A stretch of DNA of 64,000 nt from Flavobacteriaceae bacterium PS02334 (GCA_029959295.1 JASCOH010000006.1:248001-312000); one strand, 5' to 3'; positions 24,860 to 34,710 are shown, counted from the first letter of the stretch. Made by a program: numbers and translations. Notes: generated by a model from the sequence alone, not told the origin.

Positions 24860-25945
24860 CTATTTTTTCCTTAATGATTTTAAATAATTTGTCATATAGT
24901 TATGCCCTTTTGTTATTGCTTGCTGGTCAGATTTTGTATCAGGACCGTTAATGGACATTATACTATTAATATTTGCCGACCAAGTCGATAATCCTAATGA
25001 CTGTAAATTTGCTCTCATCCATCCGCCCCACATAAAATTTCCTGCATCAGCTAGGTTATAAATGGATTTGTCATTTCCAAACCTATAAAAACTTCCATCG
25101 CCCCCTTCAACGCCATCATATTCTGTTGTGTTATATGGTATGCCAAATTCAGGAGAAATTTGGCTTGTACCAAAATCAGCGTCATAATATGAATCAAATA
25201 AAGTTTTAAAAGGTCCTCTAAACAATGGATGATTTACTCCGGCTTTCATAATCATGCGAAGATAAGTAGCTTCACCTATTTTATGGTAGAGCCTATCTCC
25301 TAATTCTATTGAATTATACCATTGGGAATCACTTGATGGGTCATTAAAAAATAATTCTTGTCCAGTTTCATCAAAAAATCTGTTAGCTTTTCCATTTTTA
25401 ACAATTTTTGTCACGATTCCTTTAGAATTAACTGTTACGTCGTCTGGAGGACCACCTGATACATTCCTCCTGTATCTATCTTCATCCGCATTATCAAAAG
25501 GTCGCGGCCTCACAAACCTCTCAAGCGGTGGAATATACTGACCCAAAGCATCAAAGCGATTGCTGCCATTGCTGTCTGTTTGCCCCGTCTGGCTGTCAGC
25601 GCCGCTCGGGTCAGCCCAAAACACAGGGTTGTTGTCAAAAGCATTATAGGGCGACATGTCATGATGCACTACAGGGTCTTGCACTACCCATCTTCCAATG
25701 GCTGGGTCATACTGGCGGATATCCATGTCATACATGTTCAGCCCCAGCTCTTCTTGAAACTCCTTCCCGTTATAGCGATACTTGAAACTGTTCGCCAGCA
25801 CATCCCCGTCACCCGGATTAGGATTTACAGGCGCTTTTAAAACAACCGCACTTTCCTGCCTCTGAAAATCGTTAAGCCCAGTATTATAGCTTCCGTGCTT
25901 CAGCCCAAACGGATAATAATGGTTCTCCTCCATGATCTTCATCAC
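24860..25945 (-). CDS. Orphan RHS C-terminal toxin cassette (truncated RHS core)
   Basis: 361 residues in the longest frame, but the homology to RHS starts upstream at 25984 without a natural start, so this is a displaced tip. It carries the end of the RHS core (YRYNGKEFQEELGLNMYDMD, RQYDPAIGRWVVQDPV, NAFDNNPVFWADPSG) and a variable tip of about 240 residues. The tip ends with FMWGGWMRANLQSLGLS and GPDTKSDQQAITKGHNYM, which from memory resembles polymorphic toxin type 44 domains; treat that as tentative. Without a signal peptide or a full core it would be delivered only after recombining into the intact RHS gene. A putative immunity gene follows. Confidence 0.7.
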   Translation of the reverse strand: MMKIMEENHYYPFGLKHGSYNTGLNDFQRQESAVVLKAPVNPNPGDGDVLANSFKYRYNGKEFQEELGLNMYDMDIRQYDPAIGRWVVQDPVVHHDMSPYNAFDNNPVFWADPSGADSQTGQTDSNGSNRFDALGQYIPPLERFVRPRPFDNADEDRYRRNVSGGPPDDVTVNSKGIVTKIVKNGKANRFFDETGQELFFNDPSSDSQWYNSIELGDRLYHKIGEATYLRMIMKAGVNHPLFRGPFKTLFDSYYDADFGTSQISPEFGIPYNTTEYDGVEGGDGSFYRFGNDKSIYNLADAGNFMWGGWMRANLQSLGLSTWSANINSIMSINGPDTKSDQQAITKGHNYMTNYLKSLRKK

Positions 25946-25984
25946 GCCCGTTGCCCTGTCGACGCCATAGGTCAGCCTGTTGTT
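25689..25984 (-). repeat. Direct repeat of RHS core DNA, orphan copy
   Basis: About 250 bp up to 25984 are nearly identical to DNA ending at 27629, with only a handful of differences. Weaker similarity extends down to 25689. The match stops abruptly at CCTGTTGTT, after which the orphan side becomes AT-rich. Confidence 0.9.
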
Positions 25985-26157
25985 GCATTTTGCTCATTCC
26001 TATTAAAGCAAATTTTATTAATATGTTAAATTAAGAAACACACAATTGATACACTGCCAAAAGCAAAAGAGATGACCAACAGGACATCTATCTACTATTC
26101 AAAATTTTAAATTTATATTCTTTTTCAATTAGTTACAATGATGTTTTGCAAAAACAC
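25985..26157. other. AT-rich spacer between the two toxin cassettes
   Basis: About 170 bp between the orphan cassette breakpoint and the end of the 132-residue immunity candidate. No ORF or clear hairpin was seen. Confidence 0.5.
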
Positions 26158-26556
26158 CTAATCTGATATATCACCAGGATTTTTCATTTCTACGCTTTTT
26201 GCCCAAAATTCTAATGATTGTCCTTCATAAAAATCTACATAAAAATATGCTTTCCCATTAGATGAAACTTCGTTTAATTGTCCATCTATTTCAAATCGCC
26301 CTCTATAAATATTATCAATTGTTAAGTTTTTAACTTCATTAAAATTAAAAAAATTCATCATTGTCATTTCTACATCTGTAAATTTTAAAAAAATCACCAT
26401 AGATTCCATACTATTTTTTTTTAAGCATAATGATAGAATTTCCTCTTTCAGAAATATCTTTTCGCAATCATAATCATTGTGTAAATCATAATATTTACCA
26501 TCATAGTCATATTGAGCAAGATTTTTAAAGAATTCTATTGATGTTGCTATTACCAT
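26158..26556 (-). CDS. Candidate immunity protein for the RHS toxin
   Basis: 132 residues, soluble, mixed alpha/beta, acidic: SIEFFKNLAQYDYDGKYYDL, AYFYVDFYEGQSLEFWAKS and an acidic end (KNPGDISD). No family recognised. It starts 2 bp after the RHS toxin stop, so the two are translationally coupled, the classic position for a cognate immunity gene. Acidic character suits neutralisation of a basic nuclease toxin. It is AT-rich, unlike the RHS core. Confidence 0.6.
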   Translation of the reverse strand: MVIATSIEFFKNLAQYDYDGKYYDLHNDYDCEKIFLKEEILSLCLKKNSMESMVIFLKFTDVEMTMMNFFNFNEVKNLTIDNIYRGRFEIDGQLNEVSSNGKAYFYVDFYEGQSLEFWAKSVEMKNPGDISD

Positions 26557-26558
26557 AA

Positions 26559-29500
26559 TTATTGATTAATTTTTTTTAAATAATTCCTTATCATTCTTAA
26601 TTCTTGTTGCGTTAAAGATGTAGCTTTTTTTGATTCTCGAGTAATACTTTTTACTTGTCCATTTACTACATTTTTAAGATAAACCTGTTTGTGTGGTGTT
26701 GGTACTCCATTGTGAGCTTTACCAGCTAAATCATATCTTATTTGTTGATTAGGCGTAGATAAAGTAATTGAATTTTTTCCACCATTTTGTTTTACCAAAT
26801 CAGCACCTTGTTCTACTAAAGACTTACTTCCTTTTTCAGCAATTTGCTCTACCAATTCAGCATCAGCCTTCCCGTTCTTTCCCTTTGAAAAGATTACAAT
26901 TGCTAAAGTAGTCATGAATTGAGCATTCTCAGAAGTTTCTTTAGAAACATTACTCCCTGAAATTTCAGTTCCTATCCATTGAATACCAGCCGTTAAAAGT
27001 TCATCAAGCGCTTGTCCAGGATAACCTGTCACCATTCTATCTTTCATGTCTATCTTTTCTATAGTCATTGAAGATATTTTTCCATTCTTTTTAGGCGGGT
27101 CAGTCTTTGTTCCTATTGGCATCTCTGGCTCTTCAGAACTTAACACAGCCGAATACTCCATAGACATAGACATTGTCCTTACCGAAACCATTCTCCCGTA
27201 TCCTGCATCGACAAAGCCATCTGGCGCTCCCGATTCCATCCCGTCAGGGTCAATGAAAAACACTGGGTTGTTATAACAATAGTTGTATGGCGTCCATCTT
27301 CTGCTGGTCTCCGCCAGCGGGTCAATGTTCATCCATCTTCCAATGGCAGGGTCATAATTCCTTGCCCCATAGTCATACATGTTAAGCCCCAGCTCTTCTT
27401 GAAACTCCTTCCCGTTATAGCGATACTTAAAACTGTTCGCCAGCACATCCCCGTCACCCGGATTAGGATTTACAGGCGCTTTTAAAACAACCGCACTTTC
27501 CTGCCTCTGAAAATCGTTAAGCCCGGTATTATAGCTTCCATGCTTAAGCCCAAACGGATAATAATGGTTCTCCTCCATGATCTTCATCACGCCCGTTGCC
27601 CTGTCGACGCCATAGGTCAGCCTGTTGTTCCCCAGATGGTCCTTATAAATATAGGCATAGTCATAAGAATTGCCGCCACTGCCAACCGTGTTCTTCACAT
27701 AGCCTTCCGCCGTAGGGAAAAACTGCAGCACGTCATTCGCATACTGGTAGCCGTTGGCATAATCCGTCACCGTAACTGCCGTCCCTGCTGTCACCGTCTT
27801 GCGGAGTTTCGTCCCGTTCGCATCGTAAAGGTAATTAATTTTTCCGCTGTCAAAAACAATTTCCAAGGGCAGGTTCAGGTGGTTGTAGGTGATCCTGCTG
27901 ATCTTCTTGTTCTGGTCTTCGGTCAGGTTCCCGAAGCCGTCATAAGAATAGTCATTGTCAGAATCAGCAATCCCGTCGCTGTCGTCCTTGAAGCCCAGCG
28001 GGTGCGCACTGCGGTCAAACACCTTGGTCAGGCGGTTCGGGCTTGCGGCATCCTCATAGCTGTAATCGAGCCGGTCGATCTCAATCACCGCATTCTGGGC
28101 ATCCAGCGCGCCGTTGCGGTTCAGGTGCAGGATGTTTCCGTTCTTGTCATAGTCCATGTTCTCGTTGTAAGACTGGCGCAGCTGTCCGTTGCGCTGGTAA
28201 AAAGCCTCGCGAAGGCGGTTCATGTCGTCATAGCGGTAGCTGTATTTTCGCAGCACGTCATCCCCGGCGGTACGCCAGTAGGTCTGCGAAATGTTTCCGT
28301 TATACAGCCCCCTGATTCCCGGCACGTTGTCGTTGGTGGTGTCATAGCTTAGCTTGAAAGCAAAAAGGTCGCCCGGGTCGCCAATTTTCTGCAGGTTTTC
28401 GGTGTCGTTGATTTCTTTCAGCCAGCCCCTGACGTTATATTTGTAATCCACGACCTGCAGGGGCTGTGCTGCGCTAAAAAGCCCGCCGACCTCTTTCCTG
28501 ACAAGCTGTCCCAGCTCGTCATAGGCATTGCTTGCCATCAGGTGGATGTCGCCGCCGTTGATCTGGTGCGTGTGGGTCAGCAGGCGGTCTTGGGCTGAAT
28601 AGGTAAAGTCTTCCCTGATCGTAAGTGGCTGGCTGCCCGCATTCGCATCTTTTTTGTGGGTCGCCAATGAATAGATTGCCTTTCCTGAAAAGTCAAGGCT
28701 GCTGTCAGATATGTCATGCCCGCCCAGATGGTTGCCTGAATGGCTTCTCAATACCCGTCCTTTGTGGTCATAAAAAATAGAGACGGTTATCCCGGCTGAT
28801 TCTGAAGGAAGTGTCACCGTCCTTACCCAGCTTCCGGTAGGCATTCCCTTATAAGTTGCCATGGCTTTCTTTCCAAGAACCATCCCTGGATGCGGGTGCG
28901 CATTCGGAAAAGTATAGTCGTCATAATAATTTGCTGTCAGCAGTTTCAGGCTGGCATTTGGAAAAACGTCGTTGCTATAGGCCACGCTGACTCCGTCAAT
29001 AGTTGACGGCGCCGCTGTTCTCCGTGACTCGACTTTTAGCATTGATGCATTTACTGCATCCTGCATGGCTTTCCTGTCGCCGCTGGTGAGAGCGGCCATC
29101 CCATCATACCATGCGGTATATGCAGTGCGGCCTATTCCGTCATATTTGGTAACGATCCAGCCGAGGGCTCCGTCACCGAATGGGCTTGAAACGGGGCCTG
29201 TTGCCGAAATACGGTTCATCTTGTCATAGACGATGAATTCCCAAGGCTTGCCAGGTAGTTTTTTTTCCACCATGCGGTTCCGCCCGTCATAGCGGTACTG
29301 GTAGCAGAGCTGGTCGAGCTGCGTGGCTGGGCTGTCGGCCATTGGCGGTATCACGAAAGAGAGATTTCCATACTGGTCGTAGACATAATAGGTGTCGTGG
29401 CTGGCAAATGCTGGAGTTCCGTTGACAAGAGACTCGCCATAGGTGCGCTTCAAGATCATCCTGCCCAGCTTGTCCTTGAATTCTTCGGTAGTATTGGCCA

Positions 29501-30185
29501 GGGGATTCGCCTGCCCGGGTTCCCAATTCTCATTTTTCATGATGGTTTTGTAGAGCTCTCCCGGCAGGTACACCCCATATCGGGCAATGGGCTTGGTAAA
29601 AGTGGCATCATAATACCCTTGGAGATTGGTAACAGTCCCCGCAGTGGCAGTGAATACTCTTACCATATCGGTGGCAACATTCAGCCTGGATTCTATTTTG
29701 ATGGAACGGTCGTCCCCGCCCTGCGGGTCGAGCTTCCAGGCTTCACCCGGAGCAGACTGGCGGAGTACCCGATCTAATGGGGAAGCCTCAAATTGTTTTT
29801 CGCTGTAGGGATACTGCGTGATCTCAAAATTCGGATTTCCTGTCTGGGTTTCAGACGACGAAGCATAATACTGTTGCAGGTCCGTTAACGCAGAACCGCT
29901 ATATTCAAGTGAAGAGAAACTGCTCCTGAAGGGCAGGTACTCTTTCGGCTGTCTTCCCTGCGAGTCATATTCGGTGTGGGTAACAATATCCTTGCCCGAT
30001 CCGGACTGTCCTACGATGCGCTGCTGTATCGGCCTGCCCAGCCCGTCAAAATAAACGACAGTCTTCACGGTTGCCGGGTTGGGTACAGAATCTTTGTAAA
30101 CCGTGGACAGGATATGGTTCTGCTGCTGTGTCTGTCCGGAAGCAAGCAGGGGGAGAAGGAGCAGGGCTGTATATATTTTTTTCAT
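26559..30185 (-). CDS. RHS repeat toxin with variable C-terminal domain
   Basis: 1208 residues. A signal peptide (about 1-18, MKKIYTALLLLPLLASGQ) is followed by a DUF6443-type region and many YD repeats (GRPIQQRIVGQSGSG, YDGRNRMVEKKLPGKPWEF, YSYEDAASPNRLTKV). The RHS-associated core (YRYNGKEFQEELGLNMYDYG, NYDPAIGRWMNIDPLAE, YCYNNPVFFIDPDGM) lies at about 920-985. The last 220 residues are the toxin tip, ending with ITLSTPNQQIRYDLAGKAHN and GVPTPHKQVYLKN. That end recalls polymorphic toxin type 24 (predicted RNase) from memory, not searched. It is last but one of a four-gene operon, and the G+C-rich core against an AT-rich tip and immunity gene is typical of tip exchange. Confidence 0.88.
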   Translation of the reverse strand: MKKIYTALLLLPLLASGQTQQQNHILSTVYKDSVPNPATVKTVVYFDGLGRPIQQRIVGQSGSGKDIVTHTEYDSQGRQPKEYLPFRSSFSSLEYSGSALTDLQQYYASSSETQTGNPNFEITQYPYSEKQFEASPLDRVLRQSAPGEAWKLDPQGGDDRSIKIESRLNVATDMVRVFTATAGTVTNLQGYYDATFTKPIARYGVYLPGELYKTIMKNENWEPGQANPLANTTEEFKDKLGRMILKRTYGESLVNGTPAFASHDTYYVYDQYGNLSFVIPPMADSPATQLDQLCYQYRYDGRNRMVEKKLPGKPWEFIVYDKMNRISATGPVSSPFGDGALGWIVTKYDGIGRTAYTAWYDGMAALTSGDRKAMQDAVNASMLKVESRRTAAPSTIDGVSVAYSNDVFPNASLKLLTANYYDDYTFPNAHPHPGMVLGKKAMATYKGMPTGSWVRTVTLPSESAGITVSIFYDHKGRVLRSHSGNHLGGHDISDSSLDFSGKAIYSLATHKKDANAGSQPLTIREDFTYSAQDRLLTHTHQINGGDIHLMASNAYDELGQLVRKEVGGLFSAAQPLQVVDYKYNVRGWLKEINDTENLQKIGDPGDLFAFKLSYDTTNDNVPGIRGLYNGNISQTYWRTAGDDVLRKYSYRYDDMNRLREAFYQRNGQLRQSYNENMDYDKNGNILHLNRNGALDAQNAVIEIDRLDYSYEDAASPNRLTKVFDRSAHPLGFKDDSDGIADSDNDYSYDGFGNLTEDQNKKISRITYNHLNLPLEIVFDSGKINYLYDANGTKLRKTVTAGTAVTVTDYANGYQYANDVLQFFPTAEGYVKNTVGSGGNSYDYAYIYKDHLGNNRLTYGVDRATGVMKIMEENHYYPFGLKHGSYNTGLNDFQRQESAVVLKAPVNPNPGDGDVLANSFKYRYNGKEFQEELGLNMYDYGARNYDPAIGRWMNIDPLAETSRRWTPYNYCYNNPVFFIDPDGMESGAPDGFVDAGYGRMVSVRTMSMSMEYSAVLSSEEPEMPIGTKTDPPKKNGKISSMTIEKIDMKDRMVTGYPGQALDELLTAGIQWIGTEISGSNVSKETSENAQFMTTLAIVIFSKGKNGKADAELVEQIAEKGSKSLVEQGADLVKQNGGKNSITLSTPNQQIRYDLAGKAHNGVPTPHKQVYLKNVVNGQVKSITRESKKATSLTQQELRMIRNYLKKINQ
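27334..27629 (-). repeat. Direct repeat of RHS core DNA, copy in the full-length gene
   Basis: Partner of 25689-25984. Such a repeat gives the homology by which the orphan toxin tip could replace the resident one. Confidence 0.9.
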
Positions 30186-30190
30186 GATGC

Positions 30191-32899
30191 TTAATTTTGT
30201 GTCTTAAGACGGTACTTGTTTTCAGAGAGCAGGTTGCCTTTGCTGTCGCGCACGGAGTTCAGGCGCCCAAACATATCGTAGCTGTAATAAGTAGTGTTGC
30301 CGCGTGGGTCAGTAATCGTGCTCACGCCCACAAGGGGGTTATGGGTATAGGAAATCATCAAAGACAGCGTGAGTTGCGAGCTTGTCCTTATGCTGTTCAG
30401 GTAAGAATGCAGCTGCTGGTCAAGGCTAGGGTTAGGTGCTGCGCTGCTGGAAAGCTGTTGCAGCTGCTGCAGAGCACTTGAAGGGATATTTTGGTAAGGC
30501 AGGTTCTCAATTTTTGCCAAGAGAAGCATACCGTTATAGCCCCAGATATAGCTGGTTTTTGTGCCGTCTTCGTTTTCTACCTCGAGAGGGTTGCCTGTAG
30601 CTATATCAGTTCTAAGAATCTTTGTCCGTGCTTCAGGTGCGTCGGTTCCTTTTGAAGTTTCGGCAGATTTTATTCCTAGCCATCCACTACCAAAATTATC
30701 ATAGATGTTCTTCTCTGTTCCAAGGAGTACATTGCCTTCAGTATAGGTTTCGGTTCGCATGGGATAAAGCACCATATTTTTAGCGATCAGTTCCGCGGCC
30801 ATGTTTTCAGTTGGGATGTCTTTCGGATAAAAATATTTCACCTTAGTCTGGATGTCCTTGTTTACGGCACCTAATTGTGAATTTTGTATGTTCTTGTTCC
30901 CGAATGTAGCTTCAGAATCCAGCTGGAAATTATTCTTGTTGTATCTTTTAAAAGATTTTTCCACAAGCTTTGAGTCAGGATTGTAGCTGTATTTTTCAGA
31001 AACTTTGTAAGTATGGTATATTTCGTTGTTGTATGCGCCAAAATAGTTTCCGTTGCTCCACATCAGGTAGAAAGTTCTGCCGGACGAAGACGGTAGATAT
31101 TCGGTTTCATAAAAATACCGGTCTCGCTGCAGCAGCAGGTTGTTTTCAGAATAGGTTTCCACATGTTTTGGAACTCCGTCCTGCAGGAGCAGGAATGACC
31201 TCCATTCAAATCTTTCGGGACGCCCAAATGGACTGCGCACGATCCAGTCATTTTTCATTGTGTCGTAGGGAGTAAAATAGTGGTACCTGGTATAGCCGTT
31301 TCCGGTGCCTACGGCAACCTTTATATGCTTGTAGTAGATTTTGGCTTCATATATCACGTAGTCGGGTTGTACATAACCTGATAGTATTTTTTCAATGAGA
31401 ATCTGACCGCTATCGTGCAACGGATTGTCGAGATCCCTATAGTCGTATGTGACCGTCTTTGATGGTATAACTTGGCCTGCCGCATCGAGATAGCGTATTC
31501 TTTCAATTCTCAGACCTCCTGAAAAATAGGAGTTATTATAATAAGGCGTATGATTGCCGGTCTGGTACCCCACAAGATCTGTCCGCTGGGTCTGAGAAGC
31601 AAAATCAGTCTCTTCTGAAAAAAACTGGTCGTGACCTGGTCCGCTAAAGTAAACATCGTTGTAGCCATAGTGGCCTTCTATTTTGTTGGACATGAAATCA
31701 TAGATGATCTGGCCTCCAGTGGGAAGCGTTACCTTTTCCAGGACACCATTTCTTCCTGATTCCCGTGAGTTAGGATAATCTTGTTTTGAAAATCCATAGT
31801 AGTCAAAATAATCTCCCCCGGTGCCGTCATGGTTTCGGTGTATGTAGTCGAATGCATACTTTTCCACCGCAATATTGTCGCTTCCCAAAAAATTCAGCTT
31901 TTTTAAAAACCTCACAGATTCAGTACTGAGAAAACGGGGCCAGCGAGGCTGATGAGCCTTGAACAGGTATTCTAAAGTACATTGCCTAATCGTTTCACCC
32001 CTGTAGTTTTTCAGTTTTACAGAATTGATCTGGGCCCTGTCACTTCTTGTAAAGTCGAGTCCAGGATCGCTGCCAATTCCAAATTCTACTATGCCCAGAC
32101 CGTGAGCAGTCGCTTTTTCCAAAGTGCTTGTATAAATATTGTCGCCTGTATTGCCGTTAGGAGAGCTAAAGGGTATCTTTTTGTACTCTAGTGATGCAAT
32201 TTCAGTCCCATTTTGGTCCTGAATTTTTGTAAGGTGCAGGGCGCCGCGGGCAAAACCGTTTACGTATCTTGTGTAGCTCATTGTGCTGAAAATATAGCTG
32301 ATGCCATTTCCGTCTTTGATGGTAATAGTGGTCGGATTGATGCCTAAAGGGATTCCTGAAATCGGCGTGCTGACAAAATCAATCTGTAGGGCATTTTGCG
32401 AGTGGTGGATTACCTTGTAGGTGCCGTTCTCCTGTCTTTTAAATTTGAACCTGCCGGAATATCCAAAAAAGTTATAGAAATATTCATCGTCATCTTCAAA
32501 AGGGAAGTTCGCATTACCGCCAGAAAATTCGTCAGCTTTTCCATCTATATATCGAGTAATGATGCCGCCTCCAAAAAGGCTCCATCCGAGGCCGACGTCT
32601 GAGGCCTGGTGCTGGTTTGAGATATTGTTCGGATGGTATTGCAGGCTGAAGTTGAAAGTCACATCCTTTGATTTTGTTGGCAGGGACAGCAGCGGATAGC
32701 TGATGTTCGGAATTCCTGAACAGGTAGCCGGAGGAATAGAGACATAGGTCGCAAACGAAGAGGCTGTAGCTGAAGGTGCTGTTACCGCACCCGCTTGACC
32801 AAACACTAAGGATGTTTGAAATCCTATAAAAAATATAATTAGTAGTAGGAGTCTGGATTTATATACAGGGAGTGCCATGCTTTTTATTTTATTCATCAT
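30191..32899 (-). CDS. Large secreted RHS/YD-repeat family protein (upstream partner of the RHS toxin)
   Basis: 902 residues. The signal peptide is at about 12-35 (SRLLLLIIFFIGFQTSLVFG). Early motifs are VSIPPATCSGIPNISYPLLS and LQYHPNNISNQHQASDVGLG followed by WSLFGGGIITRYIDGKADEF, the usual start of flavobacterial RHS-associated proteins. Middle strands form YD-like repeats and the end reads DPRGNTTYYSYDMFGRLNSV, RDSKGNLLSENKYRLK. It has no toxin tip. It ends 5 bp before the RHS toxin and starts 2 bp after the T9SS gene, so it may supply the other half of the RHS shell. Confidence 0.8.
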   Translation of the reverse strand: MMNKIKSMALPVYKSRLLLLIIFFIGFQTSLVFGQAGAVTAPSATASSFATYVSIPPATCSGIPNISYPLLSLPTKSKDVTFNFSLQYHPNNISNQHQASDVGLGWSLFGGGIITRYIDGKADEFSGGNANFPFEDDDEYFYNFFGYSGRFKFKRQENGTYKVIHHSQNALQIDFVSTPISGIPLGINPTTITIKDGNGISYIFSTMSYTRYVNGFARGALHLTKIQDQNGTEIASLEYKKIPFSSPNGNTGDNIYTSTLEKATAHGLGIVEFGIGSDPGLDFTRSDRAQINSVKLKNYRGETIRQCTLEYLFKAHQPRWPRFLSTESVRFLKKLNFLGSDNIAVEKYAFDYIHRNHDGTGGDYFDYYGFSKQDYPNSRESGRNGVLEKVTLPTGGQIIYDFMSNKIEGHYGYNDVYFSGPGHDQFFSEETDFASQTQRTDLVGYQTGNHTPYYNNSYFSGGLRIERIRYLDAAGQVIPSKTVTYDYRDLDNPLHDSGQILIEKILSGYVQPDYVIYEAKIYYKHIKVAVGTGNGYTRYHYFTPYDTMKNDWIVRSPFGRPERFEWRSFLLLQDGVPKHVETYSENNLLLQRDRYFYETEYLPSSSGRTFYLMWSNGNYFGAYNNEIYHTYKVSEKYSYNPDSKLVEKSFKRYNKNNFQLDSEATFGNKNIQNSQLGAVNKDIQTKVKYFYPKDIPTENMAAELIAKNMVLYPMRTETYTEGNVLLGTEKNIYDNFGSGWLGIKSAETSKGTDAPEARTKILRTDIATGNPLEVENEDGTKTSYIWGYNGMLLLAKIENLPYQNIPSSALQQLQQLSSSAAPNPSLDQQLHSYLNSIRTSSQLTLSLMISYTHNPLVGVSTITDPRGNTTYYSYDMFGRLNSVRDSKGNLLSENKYRLKTQN

Positions 32900-32901
32900 T
32901 T

Positions 32902-34518
32902 TTAATTTTTATTTGTACTCTTCATCACTTTAATCCCATCCTCCTGCACCTCCGTCTTGATCTTAATAAGATAAATCCCCTCAGGATAGCTTCCAAGATC
33001 CACCGGCACCGTCCTGTCTTTTACTTCAAAAGACTGCAATTGCCTTCCCGACAGGTCGTACACATATCCCGTACCTCCCACAAAGTCATACCCGATGACC
33101 ACATTGGTATACTGCACCGCAGGATTCGGGAAGGCCTCGATCGATTTCCGGTCTTCCTTCTTCTTGTCGCTATCTTTCAATTTCACCACCCAGAAGTCGT
33201 TGTTTCCCTTGCCCGTGTTGCGGTCGCGGGATACTTCCCCCTTGGAGGTGCCTGCCAGCAGGTAGCCCCCGTCGCGGGTCTCGATCGCCTTTCTGAGGAT
33301 ATCCTCGCCGTTGCTTCCCGCATGCTGCCTCCATTTTTCCTCCCCGTTTTCATCGGTCTTTATTGCTACATAGTCGTTGATTCCTTCCTTATCTTTTTTC
33401 TTGGTGCCCATCGTCTCGCTCTGCGCATAGCCTCCCAGCAGTAAGGAATGGTCCTTGTTTTCTACCAGAGAAGTCAAGAGGTCCACGTTTCCGATATCAT
33501 AGGTTTCCTGCCACAGTATTTCTCCCGAAGCGTCGATCTTCAGCATCCAGAAGTCTGTCCCCTTTTTATTCGAGCTGTTCTTGTTTCCCGTAGTGCCCGA
33601 GTTGGAATTCCCTGCAATGACGAAGTTCCCGTCGTGCGATTCCAGAAGGGCGTAGGGCTGGTCGTCGCCGTCCCCGCCGTAGGCCTTCTGCCACTCGGTA
33701 TTGCCGTCCTTGTCCAATTTTACTATAAAGTAGTCGCCCTGCCCGTAGCATTTTTCGGTCTTGTTTCCCGATTCCGGAGAATTAGAGTAGCCTGCCAGAA
33801 GGTAGCCCCCGTCTCGGGTCTGGATGATGCTCCTGAGCTGGTCGGCATATTCGCCCCCGATGGTGCGCTGCCATTCCACTTTTCCCTTGCTGTCTAGCTT
33901 GACCGCCCAGTAGTCGAGGTTTCCGAAGCCGTCCTCCCACTTGCCGAACGGGTCCTTGGCGCCCTTCACCTCGGCGCTCTTTTCAGAACTTGAGGAGCCT
34001 CCCAAAATGTAGCCCCCGTCAGAAGTCGGGAAGGCCGCGCTGAGCTGTTCCTGCCCGCTGCCGCCAAGGGTGCGCTGCCACTGCTCGCCGCCTTTTGCAT
34101 CGAGCTTCACGACCCAGAAGTCTTCCATTCCCCTGCAGGCTTCTTTTTTCTGCAGTCCTTCCCCCGAATCGGAGGTTCCCGCAAGCAGGAATCCCGCATC
34201 CTTGGTCAGCCTCACGGCCTGCAACAGGTCGGTTCCCGGCCCCCCGAAGCCCTTCTGCCAGTCGAGCTCGCCGTGCTCGTCCATCTTCCATACCCAGTAG
34301 TCCAGGCCTCCCTGCGGTTCGGCGGTTTTGTTGCCGGTCTTGCGTGAAAGCGAGCTTCCCGCAAGCAGGAAGCCGTAGTCGGGCGTGGCCACCGCATCAA
34401 AGAGGTAGTCGGCGTGCTTGCCTCCGTAGGATTTCTCCCAGAGAAGGTCTTGGGCATGGGCAAGGGGCGAAAGGCAGAGCAATAGCAGTGCGGTGCGGGG
34501 GAATCGTATGGTTTTCAT
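32902..34518 (-). CDS. T9SS type A sorting domain protein with beta-propeller-like repeats
   Basis: 538 residues. A signal peptide (about 1-22, ending SPLAHA) is followed by six or more copies of a DGGYLLAGTS-type strand with GNNDFWVVKLD-type turns and E-W-Q-[RK]-[TA]-[YIL]-GG (for example VEWQRTIGGEYADQLRS). The carboxy-terminal 80 residues are a T9SS type A sorting domain: EAFPNPAVQYTNVVIGYDFV, GYVYDLSGRQLQSFEV, YPEGIYLIKIKTE, KVMK. The protein is therefore exported by the Por/type IX system and attached at the surface. It opens the RHS operon. Confidence 0.9.
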   Translation of the reverse strand: MKTIRFPRTALLLLCLSPLAHAQDLLWEKSYGGKHADYLFDAVATPDYGFLLAGSSLSRKTGNKTAEPQGGLDYWVWKMDEHGELDWQKGFGGPGTDLLQAVRLTKDAGFLLAGTSDSGEGLQKKEACRGMEDFWVVKLDAKGGEQWQRTLGGSGQEQLSAAFPTSDGGYILGGSSSSEKSAEVKGAKDPFGKWEDGFGNLDYWAVKLDSKGKVEWQRTIGGEYADQLRSIIQTRDGGYLLAGYSNSPESGNKTEKCYGQGDYFIVKLDKDGNTEWQKAYGGDGDDQPYALLESHDGNFVIAGNSNSGTTGNKNSSNKKGTDFWMLKIDASGEILWQETYDIGNVDLLTSLVENKDHSLLLGGYAQSETMGTKKKDKEGINDYVAIKTDENGEEKWRQHAGSNGEDILRKAIETRDGGYLLAGTSKGEVSRDRNTGKGNNDFWVVKLKDSDKKKEDRKSIEAFPNPAVQYTNVVIGYDFVGGTGYVYDLSGRQLQSFEVKDRTVPVDLGSYPEGIYLIKIKTEVQEDGIKVMKSTNKN

Positions 34519-34710
34519 GTATGTTGAATTTTGCGAATATTTTTCGTGTTAAAAGTATTTAATTTCATCTTAATAAAAACGAAAAAGAGCTAAAAATAAT
34601 TATTTTATAACAAATTGTAAATAAAGGCTGTAATTGTGAAAACAGATTAAATATTTATTGGTATTTTGAAAACAGTACAGAATTTTATTTTTATAAAGTT
34701 GAAAAACAGA

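Noticed and set aside
27540-28352. Plus-strand 270-residue open frame opposite the RHS gene.
   Set aside because: It is an antisense shadow of G+C-rich RHS codons with no start context or protein-like composition; the minus strand carries a clear RHS protein.
34095-34562. Plus-strand frame rich in Arg/Ser/Pro opposite the T9SS gene.
   Set aside because: Composition is that of a shadow frame; the minus strand has a signal peptide, repeats and sorting domain.
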